The notes beneath the pieces were generated by a model. That model searched no databases, was not told where the DNA came from, and saw only the letters and a program-made list of their open reading frames with translations. A DNA stretch of 64,000 bases from contig NZ_BMXQ01000002.1 in the NCBI RefSeq assembly GCF_014651835.1, positions 682,001 through 746,000 on the forward strand. Direction: 5' to 3'. Below are positions 7,396-15,269 of this stretch, one piece after another. This DNA is from Pigmentiphaga litoralis. GTDB taxonomy: Bacteria > Pseudomonadota > Gammaproteobacteria > Burkholderiales > Burkholderiaceae_B. Position numbers and translations under genes: made by a program. The first letter of the stretch is position 1, and each line of letters begins with the position of its first letter.

Positions 7396-8964
7396 ATGCA
7401 GCAACCGAATTTGTGGCGTTCCGCGGGCATTTCTGCCCTGGCGGCCGCCATGTTCATGATGGGCGGCCTGTCGGCTGTCCAGGCGCAGACCAAGCCTGCC
7501 GCGAAGCCGGCTGCCAAGGCCGCCGCCAAGCCTGCGGCCAAGCCGGCGGCCAAACCGGCCGCGAAGGCCGCGGCCCCCGCCAAGTCTTCGGGCAAGGGCA
7601 AGGCAGCCGCCGCGGCCGGTGGCGCCGCTGCAGCAGCAGCTGGGTCCTCGCTGGCGGCCGACGGATCGAAACCTGCGAACAGCGGGCCGATCGAACTCGA
7701 AGTGTGGCATGCACTCAATAAAGAGCAGGCTCAGGAATTCAGCGCGCTGGTGGACCGCTTCAACGCGCAGAACATCGGCTTTACCGTCAAGGTGCGCGCC
7801 GAGACGACGCAGGAAAAACTGATCCAGGACGGCATTGCGTCGATCCGCGCCAAGCGCCAGCCGCATCTGATCGAGATCGGCGACAACCATTCGCCGGAAC
7901 TGATCGCCCAGCAGGGCGCCGTGCTGCCGATGTTCGAACTGCTGAACAAGTATCCGATCAAGGACCTGCGCTGGTTCCTGCCGCAGACCACCGGCACCAT
8001 GCGCGATTCCAAGAATCGCCTGCTGGCCTTGCCGTTCATGACCGAAGCGCCGGTCTATATGTACAACCGCGACCTGTACAAGCAGGCCGGCCTGGATCCC
8101 GATGCACCGCCAAAAACCTGGCGTGAAATGCAGAAGCACCTGATCGCTTTGCTGGGCGCCGGTGTCAGCTGTCCGTATGCCACCAGCTCGCAGACGTGGA
8201 TTCACCTTGAAAACCTGTCGGCGCTGCACAACACGCCGTACGCTTCCAAGAACAACGGGCTGGACGGCTCGAACGGTGCGGTCTTGCTCGCAAACGACCT
8301 GCTCCACGTCCGCCATCTGGCGCTGATGATGAGCTGGGTGCGCAGCAAGCTGTTCCCGGTGCGCAGCGAAGGCGACCAGGCCGACGCGCAGTTCGCGTCT
8401 GGCGAATGCGCCATCCTGACCACGGGCACGGGCGCCCTGGCCAAGGTGCAGGCCAATGCCAAGTTCTCGTACGGCGTGGCGCCCCTGCCGTACTACGACG
8501 AAGAAGCCACCAAGCCGAGCAACCCGTTCGTCGGCGGCTCGTCGTTGTGGGCGCTCTCGGGCCATTCGGCAGCCGAACAGAAGGCGGTTGCGCAATTCAT
8601 CGCGTACCTGGCCTCGCCCGTGGTGGCAGCCGACTGGAGCCAGAAGACGGGCTTCCTGCCGCTGACCGAAGCGGCCTATCGTGCATCGGATGTCTCCTAC
8701 TACAAGAGCATTCCGGGCGCCGAGAGCGTCGTGCGTGAGATGGCGGCCGTCCCGGCGCAATACACGCGCGGCTTCCGCCTGAACAACTACTACGCTGTCA
8801 GCCGTGTCCTCGACGAGGAACTGGACGATGTCTGGAGCGGCAAGAAGCCGCCCAAGCAAGGTCTGGATGACGGCGTCTCGCGTGCCTCGCTGCTGATGAA
8901 CCCGCCCGGACCGGCCACTGCCGCGGCGGCGACAAAGAAGCCGGCTGCGCGCAGCAGCAAGTAA
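7396..8964 (+). CDS. UgpB-like ABC transporter solute-binding protein with Lys/Ala/Pro-rich N-terminal linker
   Basis: A 522-residue family 1 extracellular solute-binding protein. Residues 1-30 are a signal peptide ending AVQAQ. Residues about 31-90 are low complexity, built from PAAK/AAAK units followed by Ala/Gly. The binding domain starts near residue 95 (IELEVWHALN) and matches glycerol-3-phosphate/glycerophosphodiester receptors: HLIEIGDN, LPFMTEAPVYMYNRDLYKQAG, and NPFVGGSSLWALSG. The family delivers sn-glycerol-3-phosphate or its diesters to UgpAEC. No permease or ATPase gene is adjacent, but a glycerophosphodiesterase follows 28 bases after the stop. SD GGAG precedes ATG 7396. The basic linker is absent from typical UgpB and is discussed as a finding. 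Confidence 0.82.
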   Translation: MQQPNLWRSAGISALAAAMFMMGGLSAVQAQTKPAAKPAAKAAAKPAAKPAAKPAAKAAAPAKSSGKGKAAAAAGGAAAAAAGSSLAADGSKPANSGPIELEVWHALNKEQAQEFSALVDRFNAQNIGFTVKVRAETTQEKLIQDGIASIRAKRQPHLIEIGDNHSPELIAQQGAVLPMFELLNKYPIKDLRWFLPQTTGTMRDSKNRLLALPFMTEAPVYMYNRDLYKQAGLDPDAPPKTWREMQKHLIALLGAGVSCPYATSSQTWIHLENLSALHNTPYASKNNGLDGSNGAVLLANDLLHVRHLALMMSWVRSKLFPVRSEGDQADAQFASGECAILTTGTGALAKVQANAKFSYGVAPLPYYDEEATKPSNPFVGGSSLWALSGHSAAEQKAVAQFIAYLASPVVAADWSQKTGFLPLTEAAYRASDVSYYKSIPGAESVVREMAAVPAQYTRGFRLNNYYAVSRVLDEELDDVWSGKKPPKQGLDDGVSRASLLMNPPGPATAAAATKKPAARSSK

Positions 8965-8992
8965 TGGTGATGGCCCGTTGGTCGACGGCCTG

Positions 8993-9775
8993 ATGACGAT
9001 GGCCCCGCCCGTGCGTGGACCGGCCCCTCGGGGCTGGCACTATCCGCGGGTGGTGGCCCATCGAGGCGGCGGTATCCTGGCTCCCGAGAACACGCTCGCG
9101 GGCATGGATGCCGCCGTTTTTCATGGGCACGTCGCGGTCGAGTTCGACGTGATGCTGGCCGGTGACGATGTGCCGGTGCTGATGCATGACGATGTGCTGG
9201 GTCGTACGGTCGCGGGGTCGGGCCGAATTGCGGATCTGCCGTCGGACGAGTTGACAATGAAAGACGCGGGGAGCTGGCTGGCCCCGCGTTTTGCTTTGGC
9301 GCGCGTTCCACGTTATGTCGAGGCGGTCGCATGGCTGCGGCAGAAGGGCGTGTGGATGAATGTCGAGATCAAGCCGTCGCCCGGGGTCGAGGTGGCGACC
9401 GGCGAGATCGTCGGGCGGATGACGCAGGCGATGTTTGCGGGGGTGGATGACGTGGCGTCCAAGCCGCTGATCTCGTCGTTTTCGGTGGACGCCTTGCTGG
9501 CGGCGCGCCGCACGGCGCCGGACATTCCACGCGCCTTCCTGCTGTCGCAAGTGTCAGCCGATTGGCAGACGCAGCTGGAGGCGGTCGACGCGATCGCCTT
9601 GCATTGCAATCACCGCCATCTGACGCCCGACCTGGCGGCGCAAGTGAAGGCAGCGGGCTACGGGCTGTTCTGCTACACGGTCAACGAGCCCGATCGCGCT
9701 CGGGAGTTGTTGCAGTGGGGCGTCGATGCGTTCTGCACGGATCGCATCGATCTGATCGGGCCTGGGTTTATATAA
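8993..9775 (+). CDS. ugpQ: Glycerophosphodiester phosphodiesterase (UgpQ-type)
   Basis: A 260-residue cytosolic GDPD-family enzyme. The catalytic motif is VAHRGGGILAPENTLAGM (HRG...E.N), then VEFDVMLAGDDVPVLMHDDVLGRT (metal-binding Glu and Asp, catalytic His) and MNVEIKPS. It hydrolyses glycerophosphodiesters to glycerol-3-phosphate and an alcohol. It follows the UgpB-like gene closely, and the pairing of receptor and diesterase supports a glycerophosphodiester scavenging role. The start is uncertain: ATG 8993, ATG 8999 and TTG 8978 are all possible and none has a strong ribosome-binding site; I take 8993. Confidence 0.85.
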   Translation: MTMAPPVRGPAPRGWHYPRVVAHRGGGILAPENTLAGMDAAVFHGHVAVEFDVMLAGDDVPVLMHDDVLGRTVAGSGRIADLPSDELTMKDAGSWLAPRFALARVPRYVEAVAWLRQKGVWMNVEIKPSPGVEVATGEIVGRMTQAMFAGVDDVASKPLISSFSVDALLAARRTAPDIPRAFLLSQVSADWQTQLEAVDAIALHCNHRHLTPDLAAQVKAAGYGLFCYTVNEPDRARELLQWGVDAFCTDRIDLIGPGFI

Positions 9776-9793
9776 ATAAGTCCGATCAACGCC

Positions 9794-10537
9794 TTAGATT
9801 TGTATGACCAACGCCGCATCGAATGCGGCGTTTTCATTCGGGTAGCCACCGGGATTGGCGACGACCCGGCCGCGTCCGACGTGGTAGTCGAAGCACGTAT
9901 GCGTGTGGCCGTGGATCCATAGATCGGCCTGCTCGACCAGGGCGTCAAGATTTGACGAAAAGGCCGGTGACAGGGTGTCGCCCTGGAACTGCTCGGGCAC
10001 GGACAAGGCGCTTGGCGCATGGTGCGTGACGACAACGGTCTTGCCCGCGAAGGGCGTATTCAGTTGCATCTGCAACCAGTTATGGGACTGCTGATGACAC
10101 GCCACGCTCATCTGGGGGGTGTAGTCCCCGTTGTCGGTTTCGATGATGCGAAAGTCCGGCATGACCTGGCTTGCCATGTGTGCGGCCGCCACCGCGGCTT
10201 GCGGTCCGTACAGGTCGAAGTCCGTCCACAAGGTCGTGCCCAGAAAGCGCACGCCGTCAATGATCACCGCGTCTTGTTCAAGGAAGTGGATGCCCAGCCG
10301 CTGGGCATCGGCGCGCAGTTGCGCTTCCAGTTCTTGCAGATGAGCGTGGTAGTACTCGTGATTGCCTGCGACGTAAACGATGGGCATGTTCGGGAAGCGT
10401 CTTGCTGCCCATTCGAGGCCGTTGGCCTGAGTATGGATGTCGCCGGCCAGCACGACGACGTCGGCGTCGGCCGCCGGAATCGGGCGTTCGCCGCCGAAGG
10501 TTTCATGATGCAGATCGGACAGGATACGAAGTCGCAT
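9794..10537 (-). CDS. Calcineurin-like metallophosphoesterase
   Basis: A 247-residue protein with the full metallophosphoesterase motif set: ILSDLHHE (D.H), VVLAGDIH (GD), VAGNHEYYH (GNH[ED]), VVTHHAPS, and WIHGHTHTCFD (GH.H). These bind a two-metal centre that hydrolyses phosphomono- or diesters. The substrate cannot be read from the sequence; the length and HGHTH form resemble cytosolic serine/threonine-phosphatase-like or nucleotidase-like proteins. It is convergent with ugpQ (18 bases between stops) and divergent from the pilus operon. ATG 10537 gives a protein starting MRLRILSDLHHE, as in homologues. Confidence 0.8.
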   Translation of the reverse strand: MRLRILSDLHHETFGGERPIPAADADVVVLAGDIHTQANGLEWAARRFPNMPIVYVAGNHEYYHAHLQELEAQLRADAQRLGIHFLEQDAVIIDGVRFLGTTLWTDFDLYGPQAAVAAAHMASQVMPDFRIIETDNGDYTPQMSVACHQQSHNWLQMQLNTPFAGKTVVVTHHAPSALSVPEQFQGDTLSPAFSSNLDALVEQADLWIHGHTHTCFDYHVGRGRVVANPGGYPNENAAFDAALVIQI

Positions 10538-10686
10538 GAGCGCAAATTCCAATGCTGTGAGCCTAGGACAAAACGAGTACCAAGGTAAGTAATTGACCCG
10601 CTTCCTGGCGGTTGCGGCGGTCGGGCACGATGGCTCCATGCTATCGCATTGCCCTTGCGATGGCGCTGTCATCGCAAGGAATGTCC

Positions 10687-11607
10687 ATGGTTGCCCGCTT
10701 CGTTTTTGCCACGCTCTTTGTCCCCTTGTTGCCCGTCTCGCCGGCGCTTGCACAGGCTGCCGCGCCGGGCCTGTATGACTTCGCGTACCGCGTGTCGGGT
10801 GACCGCCGCGTCGCGCCCGTGCAGGTCTTCGACGACGGGCAGTCCACCTTTGTTCAGTTCAAGGCAGGGCAGACGGTGCCTGCCATTTTCCGGGTCGCAG
10901 AAGGCGGCGAGCAGCTTGCGCCAAGCACTGTACGCGGGGGATATGTCGTGCTGGCGGGCACGGCCAGTGAATGGATCATGCGCATCGGCAGCGTGGTCTC
11001 GGCTGCGCACTACGAGGGGGATGCGCGCGAGGGCCGGGGCAGTGTGGCCGGGCGCGGCAATGCGTTCGACGTCACCGACGACGTGACCTGGGCGGCAGCA
11101 GATGGGCGGGCAGCGGGCGCAAGGGGGGCGGCTTTGGCCTCGTCTACGGACGCGCGCGGCGTGGCGTCCATCTCATCGGGCGATATGCGTGGTGGCCGGA
11201 ACGCACTGGCTGATGTGCGCGGCACTCGGGGTGTAGCGACAGGCGGGCAAACAGCGATGACGCGGACCGTGGCGATGGCGCCGCAGCCCGCACCTGCGCC
11301 GATGCGCCCGTCGGTGGCGTTCGATGCGTCAAGTTCCGATCCCACCATGCGTGCCGTGCTTACCCGCTGGGCCAAGCTGGCGGGCTGGTCCTTCGATGCG
11401 CAGCACTGGACCGTAGACGTCGATATCCCGCTGGCGGGAACGGCATCGTTCGGCGCCGACTTCAAGAGCGCGGTGCGCGACCTGCTGGCGTCCACGGAAC
11501 TGTCGACCCGGCCGCTGCAGCCCTGCTTCTATTCGAATCAGGTGCTGCGCGTCGTGCCGCTGGCCGAAGCGTGCAACCGCGCGGCAACCGTGGCGAGCAC
11601 ACGATGA
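10687..11607 (+). CDS. pilL: Type IVb pilus biogenesis protein, PilL/TcpQ-like
   Basis: A 306-residue exported protein. Residues about 1-20 are a signal peptide ending ALAQ. The next 90 residues (GLYDFAYRVSGDRRVAPVQV through WIMRIG) look like the VirB9/TrbG-type beta fold. A long Ala/Gly/Arg linker follows. The last 80 residues (VLTRWAKLAGWSFDAQHWTV through PLQPCFYSNQVLRVVP) match a TcpQ-type C-terminal domain, which in TCP and R64 pili assists secretin assembly. I start at ATG 10687 because AAGGA (10676-10680) abuts an earlier ATG at 10681 and sits six bases from 10687. It is the first gene of a nine-gene operon; its ATGA end overlaps pilN. Confidence 0.75.
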   Translation: MVARFVFATLFVPLLPVSPALAQAAAPGLYDFAYRVSGDRRVAPVQVFDDGQSTFVQFKAGQTVPAIFRVAEGGEQLAPSTVRGGYVVLAGTASEWIMRIGSVVSAAHYEGDAREGRGSVAGRGNAFDVTDDVTWAAADGRAAGARGAALASSTDARGVASISSGDMRGGRNALADVRGTRGVATGGQTAMTRTVAMAPQPAPAPMRPSVAFDASSSDPTMRAVLTRWAKLAGWSFDAQHWTVDVDIPLAGTASFGADFKSAVRDLLASTELSTRPLQPCFYSNQVLRVVPLAEACNRAATVASTR

Positions 11608-13232
11608 ACACCGCGCCGTTTCGTCTGTTGCCGCTGGTGGCGGTCAGTGTCCTATCCGGTTGCGCGCATGTGCGGCTTGGACAGCAGGTTGACGTGCAGG
11701 CAGCCAGCGCCGCTGCCGATGTCGCAGCCCTGCGCGCCGGCTTCGACGCAAAGCTGGCGGCAGCCCATGCCCGGCGGGCTCAGCAGGACGTCGATCGGCC
11801 CTGGCTGGCAGGTGCACCACAGCCCGTCGCGCGCGAGGTGACCCTGCCCGCCGCCTTGCGGGGCGAGGTACAGACGTCACTGATGTTCCCCGGCGGGCGC
11901 GTCGATCTGGTCACCTTGGGCGAGCAGGTGTTTCTGGCCACGGGTATCCAGGTCAGGATCTCGCCAGAGGCCTTGTTGCCGGCGGACGGGTTCTCGCCAC
12001 GCCTGGCCAGTGCGGCCGGGGCTTCGGGATCCGCGTCTGCGGCCTCCTCTTCTGCTGCCGCCGCGCTTGCCCTGTCGTCGACGGTCGCCGTTCCCATCGG
12101 TGCGCATCCCTTGCCGCGGCTGCTCGACCTGGCGGCGCATCGCCTGGGCGTCTACTGGAAGTACGAAGATTCGGTGATCCGTTTCTATCGCACCGAAACG
12201 CGTGTGTTCAATGTGCGCGCGCTGACGCTCAAGTCGTCTGCCTCGGCCAGCCTGGGCCGAAGCGGCAAGACGTCCGGGGGCGCGTTCGAAAGCACGTCCG
12301 GCACGCGGATCGAAAGCGAGGGCGGCGCGCCCATCGATGCGGTCAAGGCCAAACTCGAACCCTTCCTGACGCGTGCCGGCGTGGTGGTTGCGAACGGCGA
12401 CGCATCCGGGCTGGTCGTCGTGACCGATACCCGCGACGCTCTCGACCGTGTCGCCACCTATCTCGACCGTGAAAACAAGGCGTTGACGCGGCGGGTGCGC
12501 CTGGTGTTCGAAGAAATCGATGTCGTCTCCAACAACAGCAACGAGCAGGGCATCGACTGGAACGTGCTGTACGCGCGGACCGAGGCAGCGTTGCGGCTGT
12601 CGCCCTTGACCTCGTTGGCATCGAGTGTGGCGGGCGCCGGCTCGTCGATCGCCGCGGGCCGCCGCGAGTGGGAAGGCACGGCTCTGGTCATCAAGGCCAT
12701 CAGCGAAGTCGGCACCATCGTGCGGCGCACGTCGGTGCCTTTGCAGACACTGAACCGTCGGCCCGTCACGCATGCCGTGCGCACCACGTTCAGCTACATC
12801 GACCAGGTGCAGGTGACGACAGTCGCGTCGTCGGCAGGGACGTCGACGGCGCCCTCGGTCACGCAAAAGGAAGAGACGGTCGGCTCCTTCCTGACGCTCA
12901 TCCCCGATGCGCAGGACGACGGCCAGATCCTCCTGTCGATCGCCTACGACAACACCGTCGCACAGCCGCTCAAGACGCTGACCTTCGGATCCTCCAGCAA
13001 TCAGGTTCAGTTGCAGCAGAAAACCATTGAAGGCATGGGCACCGTCCAGCAAGTCGAGCTGCGTCCGGGCCAGCCCGTGGTCATCTCGGGCTTCGATCGC
13101 AGTCACGCCCAGTACGACCGCCGGCGCGTCGATGAAAACGCCTCCATCCTGTTCGGTGGGTCGGGCAAAGCCACAAAGCAGCGCGCCACTACGGTGGTCA
13201 TTGTCACCGCGCAGGTCGAGGAGGGCTTCTGA
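11604..13232 (+). CDS. pilN: Type IVb pilus outer-membrane secretin PilN (lipoprotein)
   Basis: A 542-residue lipoprotein secretin. The lipobox is VLSGC (Cys at about residue 20). N-terminal STN/N-domain-like segments occupy roughly residues 80-200, with an Ala/Ser-rich insertion near residue 140. The secretin core follows, from TRRVRLVFEEIDVVSN through GTIVRRTSVPLQTLNRRPV to LRPGQPVVISGFDR near the end. It would form the gated outer-membrane channel through which the pilus emerges, as PilN in R64 or TcpC in TCP. The start ATG overlaps the pilL stop by four bases and the stop overlaps the pilO start by one base. Confidence 0.85.
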   Translation: MNTAPFRLLPLVAVSVLSGCAHVRLGQQVDVQAASAAADVAALRAGFDAKLAAAHARRAQQDVDRPWLAGAPQPVAREVTLPAALRGEVQTSLMFPGGRVDLVTLGEQVFLATGIQVRISPEALLPADGFSPRLASAAGASGSASAASSSAAAALALSSTVAVPIGAHPLPRLLDLAAHRLGVYWKYEDSVIRFYRTETRVFNVRALTLKSSASASLGRSGKTSGGAFESTSGTRIESEGGAPIDAVKAKLEPFLTRAGVVVANGDASGLVVVTDTRDALDRVATYLDRENKALTRRVRLVFEEIDVVSNNSNEQGIDWNVLYARTEAALRLSPLTSLASSVAGAGSSIAAGRREWEGTALVIKAISEVGTIVRRTSVPLQTLNRRPVTHAVRTTFSYIDQVQVTTVASSAGTSTAPSVTQKEETVGSFLTLIPDAQDDGQILLSIAYDNTVAQPLKTLTFGSSSNQVQLQQKTIEGMGTVQQVELRPGQPVVISGFDRSHAQYDRRRVDENASILFGGSGKATKQRATTVVIVTAQVEEGF

Positions 13233-14557
13233 TGTCGACCGACTACGCCGTTGTCGCGCTGCCAGGCCATGCTGCCGAACTGGTGCTGGGCTTGCGCTGG
13301 CACACCATTCTTGGCAGCGAACTGACCGTGCGCGCCAGGAAAAAGGCGCGCGAGCATCGCGCGACGCACTACGCGCATGGCGGCGAACGTGCCGAGGCCG
13401 TCGGCGTTTTGCGCTTTCCGCGTGGGGACCGGCCTGCCCGCGGCATGACGCGGCACTGCGCGGCATTAGCCTTCGCGCAAGGCCATGCACGCGGGCTGCA
13501 CGCCTGCTGTGTCGAGCTGCCCGATGGCCGCGCGTGGCTCGTCGCTGCGCACCAGGGCAAGGTGCTCACGCAGACGGATCGGGTCTACGCCACGCCGGCC
13601 GACGCGCATTCCGCCCTGCAGGCGCTCAAGGACCGGCACGGCGCGGCACTGACCGTTCATGGCCAGGTGCCGGCCTCGCCGGCCGAGCCTTTCGACCTGA
13701 CCCTGCTTGGCGCGCAACTGTCGGCCGCCAATGCCTTGCGGTCGGTGGGCTGGGCGGTTCCCAAGCCAGTTGTCGTCGCCTTGGCTGCCTGCCTGCTGAC
13801 TGCAGGCGGACGGGCCGGGTGGGACCTTGCCAGATCCTGGCGATCGGGACCCGACGCGGCGCCTGCCCCTGCGTCGCGTGTGTCGCCCGAGTCAGCGTGG
13901 CGCGAGGCCATGGCGCGGCTGGCTGCCCAGACGCGGGTGCATACCGATGACGGGGTATCCGCAGTGCTGGCAGCCATCGTTGGCCTGCCGATGGACATTG
14001 GCGGCTGGCAGTTGCGTGGGGCGCAATGCCAGCCCCAGGCCTTCGCAGGGTGGCAGTGCGGCGCGCATTACCAGCGGCAGCGCCGCAGCGCGACCAATGC
14101 CACCTTCCTGGCGTCGCGCCCGTCGGGCTGGACCGAAAGCTGGCATCCCCTCGATGGCGTCACCGCATCGTTCGTGCTGTCGGACGGCGCCGAGCCGCTT
14201 GCCATCGACCGCCTGCAACCGCTGTCAGCGCACGACGCCGGCACCTTCAGCCAGTTGCAGAGTGTGTTGCCCGCCTTTGCATCCATTGCAATCGGCGAGC
14301 CTGCTCCCTTGCGTATCGAGCCCCCCGTCGACGGCTTTGGCGTGCCGATGCCCGCCTTGCCGGGCCTGCCGTCGGTTCACGAGCGGTCGCTGTCGTTCGA
14401 TGGTCCGTTGAGATCGCTGGCGCTCGTGCCCGCATCGCTATCGGGGCAGGTCGCGTGGCGTCTTCTTGATGCGCGTCTGCACGAGGCCGCTGAACCCGCA
14501 CTCAACCGCAGCCGCTGGATGGCGAGCCTGCAAGGGACTTTGTATGCACTTCGTTGA
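13232..14557 (+). CDS. pilO: Type IVb pilus assembly protein PilO (PilO2-like)
   Basis: A 441-residue bitopic membrane protein. Residues 1-165 form a cytoplasmic domain of the PilO2 type, including a segment LVAAHQGKVLTQTDRVY. One membrane helix lies at about 176-195 (VPKPVVVALAACLLTAGG), and a periplasmic domain of about 240 residues follows. In R64-like systems PilO links the inner-membrane platform and ATPase to the envelope-spanning complex. The TGATG junction gives a one-base overlap with pilN, with GAGGAGGG just upstream as ribosome-binding site. The last 14 bases overlap pilP. Assignment rests on position, topology and overall resemblance, since this family is poorly conserved. Confidence 0.75.
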   Translation: MSTDYAVVALPGHAAELVLGLRWHTILGSELTVRARKKAREHRATHYAHGGERAEAVGVLRFPRGDRPARGMTRHCAALAFAQGHARGLHACCVELPDGRAWLVAAHQGKVLTQTDRVYATPADAHSALQALKDRHGAALTVHGQVPASPAEPFDLTLLGAQLSAANALRSVGWAVPKPVVVALAACLLTAGGRAGWDLARSWRSGPDAAPAPASRVSPESAWREAMARLAAQTRVHTDDGVSAVLAAIVGLPMDIGGWQLRGAQCQPQAFAGWQCGAHYQRQRRSATNATFLASRPSGWTESWHPLDGVTASFVLSDGAEPLAIDRLQPLSAHDAGTFSQLQSVLPAFASIAIGEPAPLRIEPPVDGFGVPMPALPGLPSVHERSLSFDGPLRSLALVPASLSGQVAWRLLDARLHEAAEPALNRSRWMASLQGTLYALR

Positions 14558-15215
14558 TGACTTCAATTGCTTTGCGGCAAGCCGCCAGCCACGCCCGGGC
14601 GCGCCCCGCAGGCGCGCCGCATTCCTGGGCCTGATCGCATTGCTCGGTGGCGTGTCTGTGCCCGATGCCGTCGCAGTGGCTCAGAACGAGCTGACCCTGG
14701 TGCGGGACATGTTGCGGCTCGACGCCGAACGCGCACTCGACGCGGAGCGCGCAAAGTCCGGACGGCCCGCGGCAAATGCGGCGGCGATGCCGGTCAAGCG
14801 GCCCGATCGCGTAACGGTTGCGGCCATCTACGGGACGGCAGGTGCGCTGCAGGCCGATGTTCTTGTAAACGGCGAACGGCTCCACTTTCGCCAGGGGCAG
14901 CCGCAGGCACGGAACGCCACTGCGGCGGCCGGCGCTTTTCAACTGGCCAGGATCGACGACCTTTGCGTCCATCTGACGCGGTCCGGGGAACGGGCGCCAC
15001 GGGTGGTGTGTTACGTGGCCCAGACTGCATTGGCACCGGCATCGCCGTCAGCATCAGCCGCGTCCCCGGCATCGGGATGGAACGCTGCAACCGGTGCCGG
15101 GCCTGGCTTGCCTGCGCCGCCCGGAATGGTCATGACCCTTCCCTTGGGCTCGATGACCCTTCCGGCACCGGGTGGGCCGGCCGGCCTGGCGCCGGCCGCA
15201 GCGGCGGGTCGCTGA
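14544..15215 (+). CDS. pilP: Type IVb pilus biogenesis protein PilP
   Basis: A 223-residue exported protein, with a long basic N-terminus followed by a hydrophobic segment (FLGLIALLGGVSVPDAVAVA, residues about 36-55). A small beta domain contains VAAIYGTAGALQADVLVNGE and GAFQLARIDDLCVHL, and the C-terminal tail is Pro/Ala/Gly/Met rich. PilP of R64-like systems is a periplasmic assembly factor; the VAAIYG...VNG pattern and the place between pilO and pilQ support the call. ATG 14544 has AAGGGA (14532-14537) upstream, so translation starts inside the end of pilO. A gap of 54 bases precedes pilQ, the largest in the operon core. Confidence 0.7.
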   Translation: MHFVDDFNCFAASRQPRPGAPRRRAAFLGLIALLGGVSVPDAVAVAQNELTLVRDMLRLDAERALDAERAKSGRPAANAAAMPVKRPDRVTVAAIYGTAGALQADVLVNGERLHFRQGQPQARNATAAAGAFQLARIDDLCVHLTRSGERAPRVVCYVAQTALAPASPSASAASPASGWNAATGAGPGLPAPPGMVMTLPLGSMTLPAPGGPAGLAPAAAAGR

Positions 15216-15269
15216 CTTCTTTCGCCGTGCCGCCCCACACCCCTGTTCCATGACTTTGCAGAGCTCGAC

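Noticed and set aside
7493-7660. Tandem codon repeats suggested a satellite or CRISPR-like array
   Set aside because: The repeats are in frame inside a coding gene and encode the Lys/Ala/Pro linker. Units vary in length and have no spacers.
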